From positions 1-64,000 of the forward strand of contig LSIB01000006.1 in NCBI GenBank assembly GCA_001556025.1: a stretch of 64,000 bases of DNA, written 5' to 3'. Positions 17,632 through 26,287 of this stretch are shown here, in pieces (position 1 is the first letter of the stretch; each line of letters begins with the position of its first letter). The notes below the pieces were generated by a model. It searched no databases, was not told the DNA's origin, and saw nothing but the letters and a program-made list of their open reading frames with translations. The translations under genes were made by a program, and so were the position numbers. This stretch comes from Rhizobiales bacterium CCH3-A5. GTDB lineage: Bacteria > Pseudomonadota > Alphaproteobacteria > Rhizobiales > Beijerinckiaceae.

Positions 17632-19338
17632 ATGCATGCGCCGTCGATCCTGAGCTCCCGCGCCGACGGCCTCGCCGATCCGCGCAGCCTGCTCTCCTCG
17701 ATCGGCGAGGTGGTCTATAGCTGGGAGATTCAGGGCGACGTGCTGACCTGGGGCCCCAATGCGGGCGAGGTGCTGGGCGCGATCTCCGAAGCGGCGATGA
17801 CGCGCGGTCTTGCTTTCGCCGGTCTGGTCGAGCCCGGCAGCGGCCGCAGCCGCTACGACGCGATCTTCTCCTCGACGGGACATGACGAGGGCGAAGGCGT
17901 GGTCTACCGCACCCGCTACGCCGCCGCGCTGGCCGGGCGGACGATGTGGGTCGAGGATGCCGGGCGCTGGTTCGCCGGGCTCGACGGCCGCCCGGCCTGC
18001 GCGCGTGGCGTGCTGCGGATCGAGCGGGCGGTGAAACCCGACGAGCTGGCGGCCTGCACCAGCGAGGTCACCGACCGCCACGCACTGGTCGAGCGGGTCG
18101 AGCAGGCGTTGTCGGAGCATCTGCCGGCCGAGCGCATGGTCGTGGTGCTGATAGCTGCAATCGACGAACTGACGCGGCTGAACGACGATTTCGGCCATGA
18201 GGCGACCGACGAGATCATCGGCGTGGTGCAGGAGCGGCTGCGCTCGGTGATGCGCCGGCGCGATCATCTGCTGCGCTATTCCGGCAACCGCTTCGCCATC
18301 CTGCTCACCGGCTGCCCCAAGAATCAGGTCGAGGCGGCGGCGCGCCGCTTCATCAAGGCCGTCGCTCATTCGGCGATCGAGACCGGGCGCGGGATCGCGC
18401 TGGCGAGGCTGAGAGTCGGCGCGGCGATCGCGCCCGATCTCTCGAACCATGCCGGCACATTGGTCGCGGCGGCGGAGAATGCGTTGGCGAGCGCCCGCTC
18501 CGGCGCGGTCGATTCGGCCGTGATCGCACGCCGCCGCGACAGTCGCGAAGCGCCGAGCGACGGGCCGGGCCTCGACCTGCAGGCGGTGGCGGCGCTGAAC
18601 GAGCGCCGCGTCCAGCTTGCCCTGCAGCCGATCGTGCGCGCGAAGGGCCGCGAGGTCGCCTTCCACGAAGCGCTGCTGCGTGTTGGACAAGGCAATGGCG
18701 GCAAGGATTCCGGCGGGCTGTTCTTCGCGCCGGCCGAACTGATTCCGTTGCTGGAGCGGCGCGGGCTGGTCCGCCTATTCGACCATCGCGTGCTCCAGCT
18801 CGCGGTCGAGTTGCTCGCGGCGGATCCCGCGCTGTCGCTCTCGGTCAACGTCTCGCCGCGCTCGCTCTCCGACCCCGAATGGCTCGACGCCTTCCTGGCC
18901 TGCACCCAGGCTGCGCGTGGCGTGGCCCAGCGCCTGATCGTCGAGATCACGGAGACCGCGACGATCGAGGATCCCGCTCGCATCGCCAAACTGCTGGGCA
19001 GGATCAAGGATCAGGGCGCGCGCATCGCCATCGACGATTTCGGCGCGGGCCACACCTCGTTGCGGCATCTGCGCGCCTTCCCGATCGACATCCTCAAGCT
19101 CGACGGGGCCTTTACCCAGAACCTGCGCCGCTCGACCGACGACCGCTTCTATGTCCGCACGCTGATCGACCTCGCCCGGCATCTGATGGTCGAAACCGTG
19201 GCGGAATGGGTCGACGACGACCTACAGGCCAATATGCTGGCCGACTGGGGCGTTACCTATCTGCAGGGCCATCTGGTGGGGAAGGCGGAGCTGTGGCCGG
19301 TGGCTCAGCCCGCCCCACGCCAGCGCGTGGCGGGCTGA
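17632..19338 (+). CDS. c-di-GMP phosphodiesterase, PAS-like / degenerate GGDEF / EAL
   Basis: A 568-residue signalling protein with no membrane segments. The N-terminal part (about 20-130) has PAS-like character (VVYSWEIQGDVLTWGPN). A GGDEF domain (about 145-300) has SGNRF where GGDEF should be, so diguanylate cyclase activity is lost; it may bind GTP as a regulator. The EAL domain (about 320-555) keeps the catalytic set: HEALLR, SVNVSPRSL, VEITETA, IDDFGAGHTSL, LKLD and LQGHL; the usual AEGVE is AEWVDD. Hydrolysis of c-di-GMP to pGpG is expected. The ATG at 17632 is chosen; an upstream TTG-type extension is not conserved. A perfect CtrA-type site lies upstream. Confidence 0.9.
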   Translation: MHAPSILSSRADGLADPRSLLSSIGEVVYSWEIQGDVLTWGPNAGEVLGAISEAAMTRGLAFAGLVEPGSGRSRYDAIFSSTGHDEGEGVVYRTRYAAALAGRTMWVEDAGRWFAGLDGRPACARGVLRIERAVKPDELAACTSEVTDRHALVERVEQALSEHLPAERMVVVLIAAIDELTRLNDDFGHEATDEIIGVVQERLRSVMRRRDHLLRYSGNRFAILLTGCPKNQVEAAARRFIKAVAHSAIETGRGIALARLRVGAAIAPDLSNHAGTLVAAAENALASARSGAVDSAVIARRRDSREAPSDGPGLDLQAVAALNERRVQLALQPIVRAKGREVAFHEALLRVGQGNGGKDSGGLFFAPAELIPLLERRGLVRLFDHRVLQLAVELLAADPALSLSVNVSPRSLSDPEWLDAFLACTQAARGVAQRLIVEITETATIEDPARIAKLLGRIKDQGARIAIDDFGAGHTSLRHLRAFPIDILKLDGAFTQNLRRSTDDRFYVRTLIDLARHLMVETVAEWVDDDLQANMLADWGVTYLQGHLVGKAELWPVAQPAPRQRVAG

Positions 19339-19352
19339 GCCGCGTCGCGCGC

Positions 19353-19946
19353 TCACTTCCCCTTCGACAACTTGTCCAGCCGCTCGCGCATTTCGGTGAG
19401 CTCGCGCTTCATGTCGCCGAGATCGTCGCCCTTGGCGGACGCAGCGCCGGGTTCCTCCTGCGCCTTGGCCGCCGCCATGGCCGCAAACGGGTTGAACATA
19501 CGGAAAGCGTCGGTGAAGAGCGCCATGTTGGCGCGCGTCTGCTGCTGGAGCGCGTCCATGGCGGGACCGCCGAACGCCCCGCCCGAGAAGGCCTTGGCCA
19601 TCTGCTCGCGGAACTGGCCCTGGTCCCTGGTCAGGTTGTCCATCGAGAATTCGAGGTAGCGCGGCACCAGCGCCTGCATGCTGTCGCCGTAGAAGCGGAT
19701 GAGCTGGCGCAGGAAGGCGATCGGCAGCAGGTTCTGGCCGTCCTTGCTCTCCTCGTCGAAGATGATCTGGGCGAGCACGGAACGGGTGATGTCCTCGCCC
19801 GACTTCGCGTCATAGACAACGAAATCCTCGCCGCCGCGGACCAGCCCGGCAAGATCTTCCAGCGTGACGTAGGAACTCGTTCCCGTGTGATAGAGCCGGC
19901 GATTAGCGTATTTCTTGATGACGGTCGGTTCTTTGTCGCTGGCCAT
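19353..19946 (-). CDS. phaR: Polyhydroxyalkanoate synthesis repressor PhaR
   Basis: A DNA-binding repressor that also binds PHB granules, releasing its targets (phasin genes, sometimes phaA/B and itself) when polymer is made. Of its 197 residues, the N-terminal PHB/PHA accumulation regulator domain (about 8-70) reads TVIKKYANRRLYHTGTSSYV, followed by the central PHB_acc domain with AFLRQLIRFYGDSMQALVPRY, then a variable Ala-rich part and a C-terminal coiled coil (DLGDMKRELTEMRERLDKL). It is divergent from phaA with a 317-bp gap. Confidence 0.96.
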   Translation of the reverse strand: MASDKEPTVIKKYANRRLYHTGTSSYVTLEDLAGLVRGGEDFVVYDAKSGEDITRSVLAQIIFDEESKDGQNLLPIAFLRQLIRFYGDSMQALVPRYLEFSMDNLTRDQGQFREQMAKAFSGGAFGGPAMDALQQQTRANMALFTDAFRMFNPFAAMAAAKAQEEPGAASAKGDDLGDMKRELTEMRERLDKLSKGK

Positions 19947-20263
19947 CAGAGTCCTGCATGACGTTGGCTCGCGCGCCCCTGCGAAAATCGCGGCGACGCC
20001 GAACGAAACGGTCTTCCCGTGACTGACGATAGCCGCTCAGTGGCGGGCCGCAAGTTTTTTGAGCGTGCAGCGCGAAAAGCTGCCTGAACATGCGGTGAAC
20101 ATGCCGATGTTACGAGCAACTTCTCGCCGACGGCCGTCGCGAACGGCGCTGCCGCACCTTTCGGATCACTTGACGCCGCCGCGACGGGCCTGAAAGGTGA
20201 CGGTCGAAACACGGTCGGCCCCGGCGAGATCGGGCCGTCGCGACAACAGCGAGGAACTCTCCC
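19947..20263. other. Divergent phaR/phaA control region
   Basis: 317 bp without a gene. It should hold both promoters and is a likely place for PhaR operators. An interrupted inverted repeat, GCAG-N9-CTGC, lies at about 20067-20083 after a T-run (TTTTTT at 20055-20060). PhaR sites described in other species are CTGC-N3/4-GCAG, so this is only suggestive. GAGGAA precedes the phaA ATG. Confidence 0.45.
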
Positions 20264-21445
20264 ATGGCTGATTCAGACATCGTCATCGTCGGCGCGGCGC
20301 GCACGGCGGTCGGCGCCTTCAACGGCGTCTTCGCCAACACGCCCGCCCATGATCTCGGCGCCGCCGCGATCAAGGAGGCGCTGGCCCGCGCCAAGGTCGA
20401 TCCCGCCGATGTCGACGAGGTCATCATGGGCCAGATCCTGACCGCCGGTCAGGGCCAGAATCCGGCCCGCCAGGCCGCGATGAAGGCCGGCATCCCCCAG
20501 GAGGCGACCGCCTGGGGCCTGAACCAGCTCTGCGGCTCGGGGCTGCGCGCGGTCGCGATCGGCCTGCAGCAGATCGCCAATGGCGACGCCGACATCATCG
20601 TGGCCGGCGGCCAGGAATCGATGTCGATGTCGCAGCACGGCGCGCATCTGCGCAACGGCACCAAGATGGGCGACCTGAAATTCGTCGATACCATGCTGAA
20701 GGACGGCCTTTGGGACGCCTTCCACGGCTATCACATGGGCACCACCGCCGAGAACGTCGCGACCAAGTGGCAGATCAGCCGCGAGGAGCAGGACAAGTTC
20801 GCCACCGCCTCGCAGAACAAGGCCGAGGCCGCCCAGAAAGCCGGCAAGTTCAAGGACGAGATCGTCCCCTTCACCGTATCGACCCGCAAGGGCGACATCG
20901 TCGTCGACAGCGACGAATATCCCCGCCATGGCGCGACGCTCGAAGCGATGGCGAAGCTCAAGCCCGCCTTCTCAAAGGACGGCACCGTCACCGCCGGCAA
21001 CGCATCCGGCATCAATGACGGCGCCGCCGCGCTGGTTCTGATGAGCGCCACGGAAGCGGCCAAGCGCGGCCTGAAGCCCCTCGCCCGCGTCGCCTCCTGG
21101 GCGACGGCCGGCGTCGATCCGGCGATCATGGGCTCGGGTCCGATCCCGGCGACCCGCAAGGCGCTGGAGAAGGCCGGCTGGAGCATCGGCGATCTCGAAC
21201 TCGTCGAGGCCAACGAGGCCTTCGCGGCGCAGGCCATGGCGGTCAACAAGGACCTCGGCTGGAACACCGACATCGTCAACGTCAATGGCGGCGCGATCGC
21301 AATCGGCCATCCGATCGGCGCGTCCGGCGCCCGTGTGCTGGTGACCCTGCTGCACGAGATGGAGAAGCGCGACGCCAAGAAGGGCCTCGCCACGCTCTGC
21401 ATCGGCGGCGGCATGGGCGTCGCCATGGCGATCGAGCGCGCCTGA
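20264..21445 (+). CDS. phaA: Acetyl-CoA acetyltransferase (beta-ketothiolase)
   Basis: Condenses two acetyl-CoA to acetoacetyl-CoA, the first step of PHB synthesis, and can run in reverse during polymer use. It has 393 residues, the normal thiolase length. The acyl-accepting Cys90 lies in [11 protein letters not shown], the catalytic His is in [16 protein letters not shown], and the second Cys is in [26 protein letters not shown] is also typical. The ATG follows GAGGAA. It starts the phaA-DUF1737-phaB operon, with four bases to the next ATG. Confidence 0.97.
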   Translation: MADSDIVIVGAARTAVGAFNGVFANTPAHDLGAAAIKEALARAKVDPADVDEVIMGQILTAGQGQNPARQAAMKAGIPQEATAWGLNQLCGSGLRAVAIGLQQIANGDADIIVAGGQESMSMSQHGAHLRNGTKMGDLKFVDTMLKDGLWDAFHGYHMGTTAENVATKWQISREEQDKFATASQNKAEAAQKAGKFKDEIVPFTVSTRKGDIVVDSDEYPRHGATLEAMAKLKPAFSKDGTVTAGNASGINDGAAALVLMSATEAAKRGLKPLARVASWATAGVDPAIMGSGPIPATRKALEKAGWSIGDLELVEANEAFAAQAMAVNKDLGWNTDIVNVNGGAIAIGHPIGASGARVLVTLLHEMEKRDAKKGLATLCIGGGMGVAMAIERA

Positions 21446-21449
21446 CGAC

Positions 21450-21665
21450 ATGGCGCGGCGGACGACGCTCTACCGCTACCTCACCGGGCCCGATGACGCC
21501 TCGTTCTGTCATCGGGTCTCGGAGGCACTGAGCAAGGGCTGGGCGCTGTACGGACAGCCGGCACTGACCTTCGACGCCGCCAGCGGGCGCGTCATCTGCG
21601 GGCAGGCCATCACCAAGGACGTGGACGGTCCCTATCGGGCCGACATGAAGCTGTCAGAACAATAG
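21450..21665 (+). CDS. DUF1737 domain protein within the pha operon
   Basis: A 71-residue protein with the DUF1737 pattern: LYRYLTGPDDASFCHRVSEA, a Gly-Trp-x-Leu-x-Gly motif (GWALYGQPALTF) and a strand ending VICGQAI. The family is small, widespread in alphaproteobacteria and of unknown role. It starts four bases after phaA and ends 36 bp before phaB, so it is cotranscribed with PHB synthesis genes. A regulatory or structural part in PHB metabolism is a guess from context only. Confidence 0.88.
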   Translation: MARRTTLYRYLTGPDDASFCHRVSEALSKGWALYGQPALTFDAASGRVICGQAITKDVDGPYRADMKLSEQ

Positions 21666-21701
21666 CGCGGCACAACGCCGCCGAGAGGGAGGAACGAGCC
21701 T

Positions 21702-22424
21702 ATGACGAAAGTGGCGTTGGTCACGGGGGGAACGCGCGGCATCGGGGCTGCGATCAGCCGGGCGCTGCAGGAGGCCGGTCACAAGGTCGCCGCCAGCTAT
21801 GCCGGCAATGACGAGGCGGCGGCGAAGTTCCAGGCCGAGACCGGCATCCCGGTGTTCAAATGGGATGTCGGCGATTACGACGCCTGCGCGGCCGGCGTTG
21901 CCAAGGTCGAGGCCGATCTCGGCCCGATCGACATCCTCGTCAACAATGCCGGCATCACGCGCGACGGCTTCTTCCACAAGATGACCAAGGAGCAGTGGTC
22001 GGCCGTCATCCGCACCAATCTCGACTCGCTCTTCAACATGACGCGTCCGGTCATCGAGGGCATGCGCGCCCGCAGCTTCGGCCGCATCATCGTGATCTCC
22101 TCGATCAACGGCCAGAAAGGCCAGATGGGCCAGGTCAACTACTCCGCCGCCAAGGCCGGCGATATCGGCTTCGTCAAGGCTCTGGCGCAGGAGAACGCCA
22201 ACAAAAACATTACCGTGAACGCGATCACGCCGGGCTATATCGGCACCGACATGGTTTCGGCCATGCCGGAGGAGGCGCTGAAGCGAGTCGTCGCGGGCAT
22301 CCCGGCCGGCCGACTCGGCAAGCCCGAGGAGATCGCCTCCATGGTGGTCTGGCTCGCCTCCGAGCACGGCTCGTTTGCGACCGGAGCGACGTTTGCGGTG
22401 AATGGCGGTCAGTTCATGGCATGA
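21702..22424 (+). CDS. phaB: Acetoacetyl-CoA reductase
   Basis: Reduces acetoacetyl-CoA with NADPH to (R)-3-hydroxybutyryl-CoA, the monomer for PHB synthase. It is a 240-residue short-chain dehydrogenase: the cofactor loop TGGTRGIGAAISRAL is at 8-22, NNAGITRD near 85, the catalytic Ser in ISSINGQ near 135, Tyr/Lys in YSAAKAG near 150, and VNAITPGYIGTDMV after it. These motifs match PhaB rather than FabG-only family members. The ATG follows GAGGGAGGAACG. PHB synthase phaC is not in the window. Confidence 0.95.
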   Translation: MTKVALVTGGTRGIGAAISRALQEAGHKVAASYAGNDEAAAKFQAETGIPVFKWDVGDYDACAAGVAKVEADLGPIDILVNNAGITRDGFFHKMTKEQWSAVIRTNLDSLFNMTRPVIEGMRARSFGRIIVISSINGQKGQMGQVNYSAAKAGDIGFVKALAQENANKNITVNAITPGYIGTDMVSAMPEEALKRVVAGIPAGRLGKPEEIASMVVWLASEHGSFATGATFAVNGGQFMA

Positions 22425-22440
22425 CGCCGGACGCTTTCAA

Positions 22441-23646
22441 TCAAACCTGCCGCGCGCCGCGCGGCAGGAAGAACGTCAGCAGCCCCAGCGCCGGCAGGAA
22501 GGCGCAGAGCCAGAACACCTGCACGATGCCGATCTTGTCGGCAAGCGCCCCGATCCCTGCCGCCGCGATGCCGCCCAACCCGAAAGACAGGCCGTAGAAC
22601 AGGCCCCCGACCAGGCCGACGCGATGCGGCACGAGGTCGATCGCGTAGATCAGGATGGCTGAGAAGGCGCTCGCCATGATCAGGCTGATGACGATGCTCA
22701 GGATGCCCGTCCAGAGCAGGTCGGCATAGGGCAGCATCAGCGCGAAAGGCAGTGTGCCGAGGATCGAGAGCCAGATCACACGGTCGCGGCCGATCCGGTC
22801 GCCGACCATGCCGCCGATGATGACGCCGATTGCGCCGACGACGAGATAGGCAAACAGCATCACCTGCGAGAACTGCAGCGTCACGCCGAAACGCTCGATC
22901 AGGTAGAAGGTGTAGTAGGAGGTGAAGGCGGCCGAATAGCCGTTCTTCGACATCAGCAGCACGATCAGGATCGCCATGGCGAGCAGGATTTTTCCGCGCG
23001 GCAAGCCGTGCGAGGCCGCCGGCTCGACATGGCCGCTCTTATCTGCCGCTTCCGCGCGCCGGAAGGCCGCATAGCGCGAGGCCGTCCAGGCCATCAGCGC
23101 CATCGCCACCAGCACGACGCCGGAAAACCAGACCAGGCTCGCCTGCCCTCGCGGCACCACGATCGCAGCCGCCAGCAAAGGCCCAGCGGCATAGCCGGCA
23201 TGGCCGCCGACCTGAAACACGCCCTGCGCCAGTCCCTGCCGCCCGGCCGCCGCATGGCGGGCCATCCGCGTCGCCTCGGGATGGAACACGGCCGAGCCGA
23301 GCCCGATCAGCGCCGCCGAGACCAGCACCATGCTGTAGCTGCCTGCAAAGGACAGCCCGACGAGCCCGCACAGCGTCGAGGCCATGCCGGCCACCATCGC
23401 ATGCGGCCAGGGCTTGCGGTCGGTGAGCCAGCCCAGCAGCGGCTGCAGCAGCGAGGAGGTGACCTGGAAGGCGAGCGTGATCAGCCCGACCTGCAGGAAG
23501 TCGAGCCGGTAGGCCTCCTTGAGCAGCGGATACATCGCCGGGATCATCGACTGGACGAGGTCGTTCAGCAGATGCGCGACGCTGAGCGCCGCGAGAACCG
23601 GCATCACGGGGCGGCGGGCTGAGAGCGGCAGCGGGATCGTCGTCAT
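22441..23646 (-). CDS. MFS transporter, fosmidomycin-resistance (Fsr) type
   Basis: A 401-residue inner-membrane exporter with 12 predicted segments. N-terminal features are LSVAHLLNDLVQSMIPAMYP and the loop motif GWLTDRKPW; the second half has GGMVGDRIGRDRV. The acidic/Asn AHLLND motif and the FHPEATRMAR loop are typical of Fsr-like efflux proteins, which expel fosmidomycin and related compounds. The substrate here is unknown. The serine hydrolase gene lies 89 bp upstream on the same strand, so they may be cotranscribed. It converges with phaB at a 16-bp gap. Confidence 0.87.
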   Translation of the reverse strand: MTTIPLPLSARRPVMPVLAALSVAHLLNDLVQSMIPAMYPLLKEAYRLDFLQVGLITLAFQVTSSLLQPLLGWLTDRKPWPHAMVAGMASTLCGLVGLSFAGSYSMVLVSAALIGLGSAVFHPEATRMARHAAAGRQGLAQGVFQVGGHAGYAAGPLLAAAIVVPRGQASLVWFSGVVLVAMALMAWTASRYAAFRRAEAADKSGHVEPAASHGLPRGKILLAMAILIVLLMSKNGYSAAFTSYYTFYLIERFGVTLQFSQVMLFAYLVVGAIGVIIGGMVGDRIGRDRVIWLSILGTLPFALMLPYADLLWTGILSIVISLIMASAFSAILIYAIDLVPHRVGLVGGLFYGLSFGLGGIAAAGIGALADKIGIVQVFWLCAFLPALGLLTFFLPRGARQV

Positions 23647-23735
23647 GGGCGAAAGGCTTGATCCGAGGCACTGACGCGGTCAATTGACGCGCACGCATGG
23701 CCGCCATGGCGAAAAACGCGCCATGGCGCACATCA

Positions 23736-24866
23736 TCAGCGCCGCGCAGCCAGCATCCGGTCGACGAATCCGTCCAGCGATGCGCCATCGATCCAGCGCA
23801 GCACCGCGACGAGATCCTGCGCCGGATCGAGCCAGATCGCGTTCGTGCCGGCCCCGAGCGCGAAGGCGGCGGTTTCGGGCACGTTTGCGCGCGCCGCAGG
23901 GCCACGGTTCAGCCACCACAGCAGCCCGTAACTGGCGAGCGTCGCAGAGGGCGTCAGCATCGCCTCGACCCACTGCCGCGAGAGCAGTCGCCGCTCGCCC
24001 CAGACACCGCCGCGTGCGATCAGCAGGCCGAAGCGGGCATGGTCGCGCGCGCCGATGAACAGGCCGCCGCCCCAATGGCCGCCGCCGGGCACCGACTGGA
24101 TGCGCTTGCCGTCGATCTCGACCCATGAGGTCTCGTACCCCTCCCAGCGCCAGTCCTGCGAGGCACCGATCGGGTCCATGATGCGCTCGCGCAGCACCTC
24201 GGGCAGCGGCCGGCGGAAGCGCTGCAGCAGGCACCAGCCGAGCAGGTTCACACGCACGTCGTTGTATTCGTAGAAGGAGCCGGGCGCGCGCATCTCGCGA
24301 AGCTGACCTTTTCGGCTGTTGTCGGCGCCGGGCCCGATCTGGCGGTTGTGATCGACCTGGTCGGATTTCCCGAAAATCTCGCCGCGCCATTCGCTGGCCT
24401 GCGTCAGGAGATGCCGCCAGGTGATCGCGCGGTTCTGCTCGCTCTCGAAAAACGGGCCTTCGACCGAGCGGCCGACAGGCTCGTCGATATCGGCGATCAG
24501 CCCGTCATCGACGGCGAGCCCCGCCAACACCGAGAGATAGCTCTTGGCGATCGAGAAGGTCATGTCGGTGCGATCCGTGTCGCCCCATTCGGCGACGAGC
24601 CTGCCGCCCTTCAGGATCAGCCCCGCCGGGCCGCCGCGCTCGGCGACAGGGCCGACGATCTCGCTCCACGGGCCGGTCTCGTTCCACTCGACGTTGCCGA
24701 CATAAGCCCCGTCCGGATAATACAGGCTGCGCGGCCAGGGACTTTCGTTCGCCTTCGCGAAGGCGATGGCCGCTTCGAGCGCGGCGGCGTCGAAGCCCGC
24801 CTCGGATGGCGGGATGGTGGCCCAATCCTGGCCAGCGGGCGAAGGCGAATGGCTTGCGGTCGTCAT
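23736..24866 (-). CDS. Serine hydrolase of the beta-lactamase class C/PBP4-like family
   Basis: A 376-residue protein with the class C-type catalytic set: Ser-x-x-Lys in MTFSIAKSYLS near residue 105, Tyr-x-Asn in FYEYNDVRVN near 200, and a C-terminal GAGTNAIWL that takes the place of the usual KTG/HxG. There is no signal peptide, so it is probably cytosolic, like many esterase-type members. No specific substrate can be named; it may be an esterase or amidase rather than a drug-resistance enzyme. A possible operon partner is the downstream Fsr-type exporter. Confidence 0.85.
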   Translation of the reverse strand: MTTASHSPSPAGQDWATIPPSEAGFDAAALEAAIAFAKANESPWPRSLYYPDGAYVGNVEWNETGPWSEIVGPVAERGGPAGLILKGGRLVAEWGDTDRTDMTFSIAKSYLSVLAGLAVDDGLIADIDEPVGRSVEGPFFESEQNRAITWRHLLTQASEWRGEIFGKSDQVDHNRQIGPGADNSRKGQLREMRAPGSFYEYNDVRVNLLGWCLLQRFRRPLPEVLRERIMDPIGASQDWRWEGYETSWVEIDGKRIQSVPGGGHWGGGLFIGARDHARFGLLIARGGVWGERRLLSRQWVEAMLTPSATLASYGLLWWLNRGPAARANVPETAAFALGAGTNAIWLDPAQDLVAVLRWIDGASLDGFVDRMLAARR

Positions 24867-24996
24867 GACGTCTCGATCTGTTGCGGCACGTCCTCCTTAA
24901 ATCCCGCATTCGCTTTTCCAAAGCCCTGATCCTCAGCAGCCGCGTCTCGGCGGCAAGCCGCTGGGCAGCGCCCTGGCCGTCTGCTATCGCCCGCCC

Positions 24997-25863
24997 ATGA
25001 CCGCCCGCGCCGCCACCCTCACCGGCTTCCTCGCCATCCTGCTCTGGTCGACGCTGGCGCTGTTCACCGCCATGTCGGGCCGGGTGCCGCCGTTCCAGCT
25101 CGTCTTCATGACCTTCGTCATCGGCGGGCTGCTGATCCTGACCATCGCTGCGGCGCGCGGCCGGCTGGGCGCGATCCTGCCGACGCCGGCCTCCTTCGCG
25201 CTCGGGCTCTACGGGCCGTTCGGCGACACCTTCCTCTATTACGCGGCGGTGAAGACCGCGCCGGCTGCCGAGGCCAACCTGATCCACTATCTCTGGCCTC
25301 TGCTGATCGTGCTGTTCGCGGCGCTGTTGCCGGGCGGAGGCCTCAAGGCGCGTCATCTCGTCGGGGCGCTGATCGGGCTCGTGGCCACCGCGCTGCTGGT
25401 CTCGGGCGGGCTTGGAACCGGCGGGGGCCTGCAACTGGGCCATCTTCTCGCGGCGCTCGGGGCCTTCGTCTGGGCGAGCTATTCGGTGGTCTCGCGGCGC
25501 TTTGCCGGAGTGCCCTCGGAGAGCCTTTCCATCACCCTGCTGGGCTGTGCCGTGCCGGCGCTGGCCTGCCATCTGGCTTTCGAGCAGACCCTGTGGTCGC
25601 TGAGCGCCGTCGAGTGGGGCGGCGTGCTGGGCCTCGGCCTGGGCTCGATCGGGCTTGCCTTCGTGGTCTGGGACATCGGCATGAAGCAGGGCGACGTCGC
25701 GCTGCTCGGCGTCGCATCTTACGCCGCCCCCGTGCTCTCGACGATCATCCTGGTGATCGCGGGCTATGCCGCGCCGAGCTGGCTGCTGGCGGCAGCTTGC
25801 GTGCTCATCGTCGGCGGCGCGCTGGTAGCGAGCCGGGGCGGCGCTTCGGACGGAAAGGCCTGA
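24997..25863 (+). CDS. DMT/EamA transporter, YddG-like
   Basis: A 288-residue membrane protein with ten predicted segments in two EamA repeats. TGFLAILLWSTLALFT opens the first repeat and GHLLAALGAFVWASYSVVSRR the second. YYAAVKTAPAAEANLIHYLWP and WDIGMKQGDVALLGVASYAAP are close to the aromatic amino acid exporter YddG group. The direction of transport and substrate are inferred from the family only. The stop is two bases from the ATG of the next small gene. Confidence 0.87.
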   Translation: MTARAATLTGFLAILLWSTLALFTAMSGRVPPFQLVFMTFVIGGLLILTIAAARGRLGAILPTPASFALGLYGPFGDTFLYYAAVKTAPAAEANLIHYLWPLLIVLFAALLPGGGLKARHLVGALIGLVATALLVSGGLGTGGGLQLGHLLAALGAFVWASYSVVSRRFAGVPSESLSITLLGCAVPALACHLAFEQTLWSLSAVEWGGVLGLGLGSIGLAFVVWDIGMKQGDVALLGVASYAAPVLSTIILVIAGYAAPSWLLAAACVLIVGGALVASRGGASDGKA

Positions 25864-25865
25864 TC

Positions 25866-26126
25866 ATGGCGAAGAAGACACCCGAACAGCTCGCGCAGGA
25901 ATTCGAGGGCCGCAAGGCCAAGGGACTGGCCAAGGGCGCGGCTGCCTATTGGCCAAACGTCATGGCCAACGCCGTGCTGCGGCTGGTCGCGGCGGGGGCA
26001 GAGCCCTCGGTCGCAGCGCTGACCGCGGCGCTGGAGAAGGATGCGGCGGCGTCCGACCTCGCGCTGAAGGCCGGCGCGACAGAAGCACTTGCGCGGTTGA
26101 AGCAGGCCGTGGCCAAGGCCAGCTAA
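25866..26126 (+). CDS. Small helical hypothetical protein
   Basis: An 86-residue, Ala/Lys-rich helical protein starting MAKKTPEQLAQEFEGRKAKG, with VMANAVLRLVAAGAEPSVAAL in the middle. It begins two bases after the EamA gene stop, so it is cotranscribed with it. The composition (no Cys or His) suggests a small structural or regulatory protein. No family is recognised. A dispersed repeat follows its stop. Confidence 0.7.
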   Translation: MAKKTPEQLAQEFEGRKAKGLAKGAAAYWPNVMANAVLRLVAAGAEPSVAALTAALEKDAAASDLALKAGATEALARLKQAVAKAS

Positions 26127-26165
26127 ACTGGATGCAGTGACGGCATGTGACGCCGTCACGAACAC

Positions 26166-26274
26166 GCTCCGGTGAGTCGGCTGGCGTGGTGGTCGAGAAC
26201 CGGAGCGCAGCGGACTTCTGGTCCGTGAGCACCGGAAGCGGAGACCGCCGCGTCAGACGGCCTCCGGAGTAGCG
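26166..26274 (+). repeat. Dispersed intergenic repeat, copy 1
   Basis: The most complete of three copies of an intergenic element of about 110 bp. The core runs GTCGGCTGGCG, then GAGAACCGGAGCGCAGCGG, then ACTT..GGTCCGTGAGCACCG, and ends CGTCAGACGGCC. The middle can fold as an imperfect hairpin, CCGGAGCGCAGCGGAC against GTCCGTGAGCACCGG. It lies between two converging genes, past the stop of the 86-residue protein gene and before gltD's stop. Confidence 0.8.
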
Positions 26275-26287
26275 TTTCGCGTCGTCC

